Shown piece by piece: positions 26,021-35,300 of a stretch of DNA of 64,000 nt. The position numbers and the translations under genes were made by a program. The notes below the pieces were generated by a model. The model saw only the letters and a program-made list of their open reading frames with translations. It was not told the origin of the DNA and searched no databases. This DNA comes from Capnocytophaga sp. oral taxon 878 (GTDB lineage: Bacteria; Bacteroidota; Bacteroidia; Flavobacteriales; Flavobacteriaceae). Location of the stretch: assembly GCF_002999135.1 (NCBI RefSeq), contig NZ_CP027229.1, positions 1,191,001-1,255,000 of the forward strand, written 5' to 3'. Within the stretch, counting starts at the first letter, position 1, and each line of letters opens with the position of its first letter.

Positions 26021-27085
26021 TTATTCCTTTATCCATACGCCCCATTTTTTGACTTTATAGTAGATATGGATATTCTGAATGCAGTTTTTAGTATCTTTTT
26101 GTAGGCGCATTGTGGAGATTTTGATTTTCTTGCCTGCAATATCCCTACAAAGCTGTTCAAAGGGCACGAGTTTCTGGTCGTTTACCACCACAGGAGTACT
26201 GAAATTACCACAGAGATACTCTTTAAAATCGTCTTTTGTCTTAGATTGTGCGGCTACTTGACCCAGCAAGAGTTGGAACTGTTCTACTGAGATATCTGGT
26301 GCTTTTTTAGGGGAAGGAATACTGTCTTTCTCCTTTTTGGGTGCAGGGGTTACAGGTAGGTGTCCAATAAAATCTACTAAAGGGTCTTTTTGAGCCTTAC
26401 CCCGTGGCAACTCAAAGTCGGAATGAGGTTTTTCAAATTCGTAAGAGGATGCATCGCTTTTCTTTTTAGCAGCAATATGTTTAGGGGCAATGTAGATGGT
26501 TTTAGTGGCGATATGCTCTATATCGCCATTGACAATCAAGGAAACGGTCTTTTTGCCAGTGGTTTTAAAGCTATAAGTAACTTTTTCACCAAGGGCATCA
26601 GTACCAGCACCCTCGCCAAAGCTCCACTCAAAAGAAATGCCACCTTCTTTGCGGGCGTTAAACTTGATGGTATCCCCCTCAAAGGCTACATTGGGGGCGA
26701 TGATAACAGGCAAATAGCCTGAATCGGCATCAGGGTCTGTGATAGTTACTATTTTTTGAAAACTGCAAGTGTTGTTGATGGTAAGGGTAACGATGTATTG
26801 TCCTGCTTTGTTGTAAGAGTGAAGTGCGTTTTGGTTGTAATCTACGGCAGAGCCATCCCCAAAATCCCACTTCCAAGAAGTAGCTCCTTTGGTGTTATCG
26901 ATGAACTCAATGAGATTTTTAGTGATGAAGTCGTCTGTGTGGATAATATATTTGGCTTCAGTGCAGTCTGTGCGGTGATTGAGTTGGTATATTAAGATTA
27001 TGAGCCCGAGCAAAAGTATCCCGCCAAAGGTGAGAAAGACTGTAGTATCGAGTTTTGGGAAGTATTTTAGCACGCTTTTCTTCAT
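26021..27085 (-). CDS. Membrane-anchored PKD-domain T6SS accessory protein
   Basis: A 354-residue protein with one N-terminal span (about residues 17-35, FLTFGGILLLGLIILIYQL) and a periplasmic body of two PKD-like domains: WKWDFGDGS (about 66-74) with YNKAGQYIVTLTI, then FEWSFGEGAG with YSFKTTGKKTVSLIV. A Pro/Lys-rich linker (around 215-250) leads to a C-terminal domain with FEQLCRDIAGKKIKISTM. It is the first gene of the large T6SS operon running to 15423. PKD folds mediate protein or glycan contact, so it may be part of the envelope complex; possibly one of the lettered subtype iii components. The assignment is open. Confidence 0.6.
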   Translation of the reverse strand: MKKSVLKYFPKLDTTVFLTFGGILLLGLIILIYQLNHRTDCTEAKYIIHTDDFITKNLIEFIDNTKGATSWKWDFGDGSAVDYNQNALHSYNKAGQYIVTLTINNTCSFQKIVTITDPDADSGYLPVIIAPNVAFEGDTIKFNARKEGGISFEWSFGEGAGTDALGEKVTYSFKTTGKKTVSLIVNGDIEHIATKTIYIAPKHIAAKKKSDASSYEFEKPHSDFELPRGKAQKDPLVDFIGHLPVTPAPKKEKDSIPSPKKAPDISVEQFQLLLGQVAAQSKTKDDFKEYLCGNFSTPVVVNDQKLVPFEQLCRDIAGKKIKISTMRLQKDTKNCIQNIHIYYKVKKWGVWIKE

Positions 27086-27289
27086 AAAACAGGAAAATTG
27101 ATGAATTGCGCGGCAATATTACTAAAAATTTCGTGTATTGCAAAATAAAAAACAAGTTTTTTCAAAATATTTTTACATATATTTTATTATTTACTGACAA
27201 TCAGTGAGATACAAAACATTTTAGACGTTCTTATCTTTTTGTGTTTTACAACAAAACTACTAATGTTTTACCAATTTGATATTGAAGCT

Positions 27290-28042
27290 GTTTAAACTTT
27301 TTAGAGAAGTAAAAGTTCCCAAAAATTAGTAATTTTGTGTTTGAGAAAAAACACAAAAATTCAGGAACTTTGGGCAAAGATACAAATAAATAAATGGATT
27401 ATTTCCTTTTTAAGTGTAGGAAAAAGAGGATTTAAAAGTAATTTTGATTTAGCTTCAATATTTTTATTGATTCTCAAGAGATTAAAAACAGGGGTACAAT
27501 GGAGAGAACTTCCAATTGAAAGCTATTTTGAAAAAGGTGAAATCTCTTGGTAAAATGTCTATTACTACTACTTCAATAAATGGAGTAAAGATGGTAGTTT
27601 TCAGCGAGTATGGTTGAATTTATTAAGTAAGAAGAAAAGAAAGTTAGATATGTCTTGCGTTCAATTGGATAGTAGTCATACACGTTGTCGTCAAAAAGGA
27701 GCGTCAGCAGGTTATCAAGCAAGGAAAAAAGCTGTAACCACCAATAGTATTTTTTTGTGTGATAATAAAGGGCAAATTATAGCAATGGGGAGTCCTAAAG
27801 CTGGAAATCACAATGACTTATATGAAATAGAAGAAGTACTAAAAGAAATCTTAGCTTTATTAGAAGAAGCAGGAAGTTTATTTTGATGAAGAATTGTACA
27901 AAAATAGGTTTAAGATTGAACAAGCAAATGGTTGGCTTGACGGATATAAAGGTTTGATAATGAGATATGAGTATCTTGATGTAACTTGGATTGGAATGCT
28001 CTTATTAGGGTTTATATCCAAGTTCCTCAAAAAAGTTTAAAC
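27290..28042 (+). mobile_element. IS5-like insertion sequence, decayed copy 1
   Basis: Bounded by GTTTAAAC within near-identical inverted ends (about 16 bases with AGCT/ACGT at the outer edge). It is nearly identical to copy 2 at 31396-32280 and lies in the same direction. It has an in-frame stop (TAA where copy 2 has CAA, near 27551) and lacks about 128 bases that copy 2 has (positions 31986-32113 there). Direct target repeats are not evident. Confidence 0.75.
27335..28040 (+). pseudogene. IS5-type transposase, nonsense and internal deletion
   Basis: Fragments of a DDE transposase of about 275 residues. The first part (KRGFKSNFDLASIFLLILKR) ends at the stop at about 27551. A second part contains MSCVQLDSSHTRCRQKG with the first Asp. 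The 128-base deletion removes the second catalytic Asp (NADAGFDS in copy 2) and shifts the frame before the last part, which keeps QANGWLDGYKG with Glu. It cannot make an active transposase. Confidence 0.75.
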
Positions 28043-28205
28043 ACGTTTACCTTCTAAAAAAATACAGTTATTCATTACTCTCATATTCATATTTTTTAAA
28101 ATGATATGGGTAAATTATATTTTTAGCAATCTCTATAGTTTTTTTCTCAAATTCTTCAAGTAGGACTGTAATAATCTATATTACAGATATGCCTAATTAT
28201 TTTGA

Positions 28206-28707
28206 TCAATCATCTTTTACCTTGACTTTCTTTGTCTTAACTTTATCACTATGTAAAGAATCTATTAAAATGAGTGTTGTATTTTCCAGTATATTGTATA
28301 AAAAACCTGTTTCATTATCATACCGAAAATATAATGTGTCGCGTGAACTATCATCGGTTTCAACATCTCCCATCTCAACATAATATATCAATTCTGGAGA
28401 TTTGTTAGCAATTTTTACTATATTCCACTCATATGGTTTCATAACATTCCAACCATCAATGAGCATTGTATCTGTAAATACAATTTTCTGCATCTCAAAA
28501 TCACCTTCAAACTGAGGATATTTTTTTAATATTTAGAGTTCCTGTTTTATCTTTCTCTAAGTAATAAAACTTTTTACCTGCAAGAGGATTATTTAGTCTC
28601 TCTACTATTGTGTCATTTATTGTATCATTGACATTGCCCTCTTTATTATTATTGTTACAAGAAAACAACAATAAACACGCTGAAATAAAATAATAAATCT
28701 TTACCAT
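28206..28707 (-). pseudogene. Frameshifted lipoprotein, orphan immunity gene
   Basis: Two reading frames, 28707-28507 and 28493-28206, together encode one lipoprotein of about 165 residues. The break lies at a T7 run (28521-28527 on the plus strand). Removing one base continues IKK into YPQFEGDFEM and then QKIVFTDTMLIDGWNVMKPYEW, which parallels the intact lipoprotein at 15423-15950. Its signal peptide (MVKIYYFISACLLLFSC) is the same as in the neighbour at 28717-29247. This looks like a spare immunity gene for the effector family at 15907-17838. The frameshift may be real decay, phase variation or a sequencing error. Confidence 0.7.
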
Positions 28708-28723
28708 CTGAATATTTTAAAAT
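28658..28723 (-). repeat. 66-base repeat shared by two lipoprotein genes, copy A
   Basis: This segment covers the ribosome-binding region and signal peptide of the broken lipoprotein. It matches 29198-29263 with a single difference (C/T). The downstream sequences are unrelated, so the two genes share only this 5' cassette. Confidence 0.85.
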
Positions 28724-29247
28724 ATAATATCATCAATGATGTACCTGTCTTTCTTTTTAGCAACTTTTAATTGTATGCTATCATATCTGTTATCATAAAA
28801 GTTAAAAAGATACACATTATATCTTTTTGAATTTATCTTCTTTACCTTAATAGAGTCCAACCATTCTATGAAAATATCTTGGGCATCTACAATAAAATCC
28901 ATATCTCTATCTTCAGTGGGCTCTATTTTTTTTATTAATTTATTTGATAAATATTTTTTCTTAATTCTTATCAATTCTTCTTCACAAAACTCCCTTTTAT
29001 CAAGACAAGGCATTTTATCTTGCTGCCTGATATACTTGTCATAAAATTCTAAAATCATTTTTGTAGCTTCATCAGTTTCTTCTTTAGGCACTTGAATTGG
29101 TGCAATTGTATCTTTTTCTACTATGGTATCTCTTTTGATAGAGGAAATAGTATCTCTAATATCATCAGAAGATGATACTTGGGTATTGTTATTATTGCAA
29201 GAAAACAACAATAAACACGCTGAAATAAAATAATAAATTTTTACCAT
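28717..29247 (-). CDS. Lipoprotein, likely immunity protein for the CHAP-like effector
   Basis: A 176-residue lipoprotein (MVKIYYFISACLLLFSC, Cys17) followed by a Ser/Thr/Asp-rich spacer with repeated DTI units. The mature domain has two Cys (MPCLDKREFCEEEL) and a C-terminal stretch KVKKINSKRYNVYLFNFYDNRYDSIQLKV. No family recognised. It overlaps the end of the 682-residue effector by 7 bases, so translation is probably coupled. Immunity to a periplasmic amidase fits the lipoprotein location; this is inference from layout. Confidence 0.58.
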   Translation of the reverse strand: MVKIYYFISACLLLFSCNNNNTQVSSSDDIRDTISSIKRDTIVEKDTIAPIQVPKEETDEATKMILEFYDKYIRQQDKMPCLDKREFCEEELIRIKKKYLSNKLIKKIEPTEDRDMDFIVDAQDIFIEWLDSIKVKKINSKRYNVYLFNFYDNRYDSIQLKVAKKKDRYIIDDIIF

Positions 29248-29263
29248 CTGAATATTTTAAAAT
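29198..29263 (-). repeat. 66-base repeat shared by two lipoprotein genes, copy B
   Basis: It matches 28658-28723 with one mismatch and includes the signal peptide code and the upstream 16 bases. It suggests that immunity genes were swapped or added by recombination at a common 5' end. Confidence 0.85.
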
Positions 29264-31289
29264 TAATTTCTCTTTTTTCTTCTTTTCTCTTTTTATAATC
29301 ATTTTCATAAGCAGTACCAGGCCAGAAACGTCTTTGCACAAAATCTGACACCCACTTCTCTCCATTGTACATTTGGATATGCCCAGCAGGATATTTTGGC
29401 TGACCTGGGTATGTGTCAAAAACAACAATATCCCCTTTGATAGGAGTATAATCATTAGGGTCTGTTATATTTATTTGATCAAATCCCTTTCTCAGTAAAA
29501 AAGGACCATATTTACAAGCATAATCAGGACGTCCATTTGTACTCATTCCTCCTGCTTCTATGGCTTCTCTGACATATCTTGCGCAATAACCAGTAGATTT
29601 TTCCTTAGCTGCTGCATTTAAGTGTGCTACTGCAGCATCAATATCAAAGCCAGATCTTTTAGTGGGTAGTTTAATTTTAAATATTAATCCATCTGTGGTA
29701 GGAGTTATTATTGAAGAAAAGTCAGAATAGAAGAAATCTATATAAATATCTTTATCAATTTTACTTGTAATTGTAATTTCAAAGTCAATATAAGTGGTAG
29801 TGGGATAGATTTTGTATACTAAATCACCAAAAGGTGTTGTTCTTTCTTTACTATCAACAAAGATTTTACCCGTAAGACTCTTTTCTATTTGCTGATGATC
29901 TCTATAATCCTTTTCAGTGTTAGGCATAGTGCTTATTATGGGATAAATATAGCCATATTTACGTTCTCCAAGATGAAAAAGGGAAAAGTGTATGTACATA
30001 CTATTTTTATCAATTCTTGTAATAGGTATATCAATATATCTTGCTCTACCATCTTGTTTTATATCCATAATACTCTTTGAGGAAAGTATTTGATAGGTTT
30101 GTTTTTCTATAGCTATATGTAAAGGTTCTTTTTCTAATGAGATTTTATTAGCTGTTTCTATTTTAAGTGCAGGTAGAAAAATATCTTTTAAGAAAGGTAA
30201 TTGCTTTTCTTTCTTATCATCTACCGTTACTTTTACAGCGCTTTTGCCATAGTGAACTTTAAGGGTATCGGAAGTTACTGCAAAGGTTTTGGAGTTTGCG
30301 CTCCCGCTAAAACGCTCTACTTTGATGTAGTAATCTTGTACATTATAATCAGAATCGAAGGTAGCGTGAGAGACTCCGTAACCTTTGTTAAAGAGTTCTT
30401 TGGTTACTACTATTTCTCTACAAAAGAAGTGGTTGTTGTTGAGTTTAAATTTAGGACTTTGGAAGATAAGGTCATCAGATGTACGCTTGTCTTTTTCGTA
30501 AATAGTATAGCGTAGATAATCCGTTATTTCTCCTCTGGAGTCAATGCACACACGTATAGTATCACCAATGGATATTTTCTCGATTGGGTTGCCCTGTTTA
30601 TCAATAAAATAGGTTTTGGTAATCTCTCCTGTTGATTTCTTTCCGTTCTTATCAAGCCCAAAGCTGGCTTTAATGTAGTAATCTTTTTGGTTTCCTTGGT
30701 TTTTATTAGTAAGTATGCTTTTGATAGTGTCGATGGGTAGTTTTATTTTTGTAGTGGCGTAATCGGTATGGTCTACACGAGCTGAAACAGTATCTTTTAC
30801 TATTTCTTTTCCGTTTTCTTCTTGGCACACGTGGAATTGTATTTCCTTACCTGTTAAGCCTTCTGTTTTAGCACGTAGATGGAGGGAATCATAAACACTG
30901 ACTTTGTTGTTAGTATCGTATTCTCCTTCAGGGAAGAAGTGTGTTGAGATGATTTTAGGGGCTTTCTCAATACGTTTATGAGGGGTAACTTCAATAAAAT
31001 CTAAAAGTGTATTTTCTTCTATTTTAGGCTTTTTGTCATTCTTATAAACTCTTACTTGAAAAGTAACGCCATCACTACTCTCTTTTTCAAAATGGCATTC
31101 AAATTTATATGATTTGCCATTTGTAGTTCTTATAGGCTTCCATTCTTTTTCTTCATCATTGTACGTAAAAACGTTCCATAGATAATATCCTTCATTTTTC
31201 GATATAGGGTTTATCACTTTAAATTTTAGTCTTTCTCCTAAAGTATGGGAGGGAGTTCCTTTTGTTATTTTTATCTTTTCGTCGGGCAT
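29241..31289 (-). CDS. Putative T6SS effector with CHAP-like amidase domain
   Basis: A 682-residue protein without signal peptide. Residues 1 to about 350 match the N-terminal part of the 643-residue effector in order and content (KAPKIISTHFFPEGEY, VSVYDSLHLRAKTEGLTGKE, TYFIDKQGNPIEKISIGDTI, HYGKSAVKVTV). A middle part of about 190 residues has no match. The last 137 residues form a CHAP/NlpC-like amidase domain: TGYCARYVREA (C569), GDIVVFD, GHIQMY (H637) and WVSDF (D649). This Cys-His layout is typical of Tae-type T6SS effectors that cut peptidoglycan cross-links. It has its own promoter-like pair upstream and lies between two IS copies, apart from the rest of the locus. Confidence 0.68.
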   Translation of the reverse strand: MPDEKIKITKGTPSHTLGERLKFKVINPISKNEGYYLWNVFTYNDEEKEWKPIRTTNGKSYKFECHFEKESSDGVTFQVRVYKNDKKPKIEENTLLDFIEVTPHKRIEKAPKIISTHFFPEGEYDTNNKVSVYDSLHLRAKTEGLTGKEIQFHVCQEENGKEIVKDTVSARVDHTDYATTKIKLPIDTIKSILTNKNQGNQKDYYIKASFGLDKNGKKSTGEITKTYFIDKQGNPIEKISIGDTIRVCIDSRGEITDYLRYTIYEKDKRTSDDLIFQSPKFKLNNNHFFCREIVVTKELFNKGYGVSHATFDSDYNVQDYYIKVERFSGSANSKTFAVTSDTLKVHYGKSAVKVTVDDKKEKQLPFLKDIFLPALKIETANKISLEKEPLHIAIEKQTYQILSSKSIMDIKQDGRARYIDIPITRIDKNSMYIHFSLFHLGERKYGYIYPIISTMPNTEKDYRDHQQIEKSLTGKIFVDSKERTTPFGDLVYKIYPTTTYIDFEITITSKIDKDIYIDFFYSDFSSIITPTTDGLIFKIKLPTKRSGFDIDAAVAHLNAAAKEKSTGYCARYVREAIEAGGMSTNGRPDYACKYGPFLLRKGFDQINITDPNDYTPIKGDIVVFDTYPGQPKYPAGHIQMYNGEKWVSDFVQRRFWPGTAYENDYKKRKEEKREINFKIFRW

Positions 31290-31317
31290 AGCTTATTGTG
31301 GTGTTCTTAATTTTCGG

Positions 31318-31348
31318 CAAAGATACAAAATACTATTCTATGGGCAAT
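31318..31348 (-). promoter_or_regulatory. Promoter of the CHAP-like effector gene
   Basis: On the minus strand ATTG, 19 bases, then TATCTTTG: the -7 element is exact and the -33 element has one mismatch (TTTG). It lies about 30 bases before the effector start, so the cassette can be expressed without the main T6SS operon. Confidence 0.6.
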
Positions 31349-31395
31349 GGTTAATGGTTATTTTTTTGTTGGTATGGTTTTTTATTTGTAAAGCT

Positions 31396-32280
31396 GTTTA
31401 AACTTTTCCTATAATAAAGTAAAAGTTCCCAAAAATTAGTAATTTTGTGTTTGAGAAAAAACACCAAAATTCAGGAACTTTGGACAAAGATACAATAAAT
31501 AAATGGATTATTCCCTTTTTAAGTGTAGGAAAAAGAGGATTTAAAAGTAATTTTGATTTAGCTTCAATATTTTTATTGATTCTCAAGAGATTAAAAACAG
31601 GGGTACAATGGAGAGAACTTCCAATTGAAAGCTATTTTGAAAAAGGTGAAATCTCTTGGCAAAATGTCTATTACTACTACTTCAATAAATGGAGTAAAGA
31701 TGGTAGTTTTCAGCGAGTATGGTTGAATCTATTAAGTAAGAAGAAAAGAAAGTTAGATATGTCTTGCGTTCAATTGGATGGTACTCATACACATTGTCGG
31801 CAAAAAGGAGAATCTATAGGCTATCAAGCAAGAAAAAAAATCCGTAACCACAAATAGTATTTTTTTGTGTGATAATAAAGGGCAAATGATAGCAATGAGG
31901 AGTCCTAAAGCTGGAAATCACAATGACTTATATGAAATAGAAGAAGTACTAAAAGAAATCTTAGCTTTATTAGAAGAAGCAGGAATAGAACACAAAGGTC
32001 TATTTCTCAATGCTGATGCAGGATTTGATAGCAAATCTCTTAGAGAGTTTTTAGAAAGCAAAGAAATTATAGCAAATATTAAACCTAATCCCCGAAATGG
32101 AAAGCAACCAGATGTTTATTTTGATGAAGAATTGTACAAAAATAGGTTTAAGATTGAACAAGCAAATGGTTGGCTTGACGGATATAAAGGTTTGATAATG
32201 AGATATGAGTATCTTGATGTAACTTGGATTGGAATGCTCTTATTAGGGTTTATATCCAAGTTCCTCAAAAAAGTTTAAAC
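31396..32280 (+). mobile_element. IS5-like insertion sequence, copy 2
   Basis: Bounded by GTTTAAAC, with inverted ends matching those of copy 1 (AGCTGTTTAAACTTTT on the left, ACGTGTTTAAACTTTT as the complement on the right). Full length, unlike copy 1, but its transposase has a frameshift. The two copies run in the same direction and enclose 28043-31395, a composite-transposon-like layout. Confidence 0.78.
31447..32278 (+). pseudogene. IS5-type transposase, single frameshift at A8
   Basis: The N-terminal part (GTG start at 31447 in the long frame; a later TTG is possible) runs to the stop near 31857. The rest is in the +1 frame. The break is at an A8 run (31833-31840) where copy 1 has A6 preceded by GG and stays in frame; removing one A restores ARKKSVTTNSIFLCD. 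All DDE motifs remain: VQLDGTHTH, NADAGFDS, EQANGWLDGYKGL. Programmed frameshifting occurs in some IS5 groups, but a +1 shift at A8 is not the usual form. Confidence 0.72.
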
Positions 32281-32296
32281 ACGTTTAAAAATAAAG

Positions 32297-32328
32297 AAAA
32301 CCAGCAAAACATCAGTTCTGCTGATTTT
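32297..32328 (-). terminator. Possible terminator after the methylase-helicase gene
   Basis: A 10-base stem with one wobble pair (32297-32306 with 32319-32328) and a 12-base loop, about 40 bases after the stop of the 1844-residue gene. The minus strand continues CTTTATTTTT. Moderate evidence. Confidence 0.4.
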
Positions 32329-32365
32329 CAAAATGGAGATATACAGGTTCTTTAAGGAATAAATA

Positions 32366-35300
32366 CTACATTTTAAACCCTCTTGAGTTTCTGTTAAGAG
32401 TCTCTCTTACAAACTCTTTTGTGGGAGTTGGAACTTCTTGAGTTTCACTTTTTTGACTCTCTTGTGATAGCTCTTTAGTTGGTTCTTCTGCCTCTTGTTC
32501 CTCTTGTTCTTCTTGAGCCTCTTGTGGAGTATCGGAGGAGAGCGAAAGTTGTATTTTCCTATCGAGGGCTGAGAGCTCAGTTTTAAGTTCGGAGAGCTGT
32601 GTTTCTTTACCCCATACTTTCTCGATGATTTCCTTTAGAAGAGGAATGTCCTTTTGGATAAGGGCAATCTCTTTTTCTTCCTTTTCCATCATTGCAGGGA
32701 TTTTCTCAATGGCATTGACAAAATTCATCACAGCCAAGTTAGGGTCACTTGCCAATCGTCCGTTGTTATAGGTGTACTTGATACCTCCTTCCCCTTGTAC
32801 AAAAAAACGATTTTCTTTTAGGTCAAGTTCGTCTTTTTTGGAGACTTCAGTCTTAACTAATATCTGAAAACCATAGATACTTCCTATTTCTTGATATTCG
32901 CCTTTGGTACGGGCGTTTTGGGCATAATCTTGTAACTTCTGCGCTAACTGCTTTACACTGCTCTTTTCGTCTAATCCATCCAAACGCAATGCATTGACTA
33001 CCGAGCCATCTTCTCGGCGCACCGCTTTATCTGAAAAGTTTTGCCAATCCGTCTGAAAACGATGTAAGCGATCTTGTAGGGCTTTCAAATCACTACAGAG
33101 GTTATCTAAACGGTTTTTAGAGGTATATTTAGAGCGTAAGAACGTTTGTTTTTCACTCTCTAAAGCTCCAATCTTCTTTTCCAACTTCGCTTTTTCGAGT
33201 AAATCGGTATTTCCTGAGAGGATAGCCACATATTCAGAATAGTTCATTCCCGACTTTTCGTCCATAGCACCCTCATCAATGGTTCGTTTGCCCAACTTAT
33301 TGTTCTTAAGCTGGTCGATAAAGAGCTGTTTGTTAAACAGTAGATTAAACTTGTAAGAGTCCAAAGACTTTTCAACAGCATAGATAATCACATCCACCTT
33401 ATTATCAGCAAAATATTTGGCCACTTCATTGCCTTTGCGAATGGCACGTCCGTCCCTTTGTTGCAAATCGCTGGGTCGCCAAGGGGTATCTAAGTGATGT
33501 ACAGCAACGGCTTTTTTCTGTGCATTGACCCCTGTGCCAAGCATATCGGTAGAACCAAAGAGTACCCGTATCTTGCCCTCGTTGGTGTCGCTGATGAGTT
33601 GTTTGCGCATTTTATCGTTTTTAGCCTCTTGGATAAAACGAATTTCATTAGGAGGAATACCATAGTCTTCTACTAATTTGCGCTTGATTTCAGTGTAGGG
33701 ATTCCATTCGTTGGGCTTGTAAGTACCCAAATCAGAAAAGACAAACTGAGTCCCTTTCTGTGCTTTGTACTTTTGATAATATTCATTAATTTTCATCGCA
33801 CAATGAGAGGCTTTGTTATCGGGATGGTCTTCATACTTATTGGAGATCATTCGCATATCTAAGGACATTTTACGGGCATAATCAGTTGCGATAAGCATTT
33901 TGGCTTTTTCCTCGGACTCGGATAGTGGCGCACGCCCCAAGAGGGTTGCATTACCGGTTTTGGCAAACTCCATTAGTTTCTGAATAAACACCTCTTGATC
34001 GGGGGTAGGAGGTATATTGTGTAAAATTTCGTTCTTTTCGGGTCTGTCTATCCCAACATCCTTTGCGGTTCTATAATCGGTTATTTCGGCGTAAAACTGC
34101 GCTAATTCGGGTACTTTGATAAAGTAGCGGAAGCGTTCTTTCTGCACAATGTTGTTAGCCACTGAAAATTCGTAATCGGTCGTCTTGCGGGCATAGATTG
34201 CTGCCCACGCATCGAAACAGTGAATTTGTTGCTTTTCTAAGGCTTGAGGACGCAGGTACTTAAAGAGCAAATAAAGCTCAGTAAGTGAATTGGAAATAGT
34301 AGTCCCCGATAGAAAAGTAGCCCCCATATCCTTACCAGTACGCTCTTGAATAGTTCGCAAGGCAAAAAGCAGGTTGAGGGCTTTTTGACTGCCTTGGGAA
34401 TTGCCCAAGCCTGCCACTCTATCGTGCCTTGTATTGAACATTAAGTTCTTGAACTTATGGCTTTCATCTACCAAGAGGTGATCAATGCCCATCATCTTAA
34501 AATCTACTGTATCATCGGTGCGCTCATTGATGTCGTGTTCTAAGGTTTTGAGCTTTACTTCTAGGTTTTCTTTACGCTTGTACATTCCTTTAATCATCGC
34601 ACGAGAGACTTCACTGCCTTGTTTTTCCAACTGCCAAAGACTCTCTTCAACATCTTGGAGTTCTTCTTGCAAAATGCTCTGTTGCACCTCGGGGGATTGC
34701 GGTATCATCTTAAACTGGTCGTGGGTGAGAATTACGCAATCCCAATCATTGTTTTTGATGTCTCCAAAGATACGCAAACGCTTTTGAGGGGTAAAATCCT
34801 CCTTGCCAGGGTAAAGGATTTTAGCAAAAGGATAGGCACGGCGATAGGTCTCGGCTATTTCGTGTACATTGGCTTTAAGCCCTATAATCATCGGTTTATG
34901 CGCTAATCCTAAACGCTTCATCTCTTGAGCAGCACAGCACATAATAAGGGTTTTACCAGCTCCTACCTCGTGGTCGCAAATCGCCCCATTGTTGAGCTTT
35001 ATCATCCAAATAGCATCTTTCTGACTATCATACAAATCCTCTATGCCTAAACTCTCTCTATCAAGTCCAGGGAAGGACTGAAAAGAACCATCATATTGCG
35101 GACGTACAAAACAGTTAAAAGACTGATTGTACTGCTCAGCCAAGCGGTCTTTAAACTCCTGACTCTGCTCTAAAAGCCACAGAGGGAAAGCATTGCGTAT
35201 TTCATCAATCTTGCTGTTTGCCAGTTGGATTGCCTCCATATCGCGCACCTTGACTTCCTTGTCGTCTATCTTGATTTTCTTGGTAATATCAGGGGTGGTA

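Noticed and set aside
31447..32278. Programmed frameshift in the IS5-like transposase
   Set aside because: The needed shift is +1 at A8, whereas copy 1 encodes this part in one frame; a one-base insertion is simpler.
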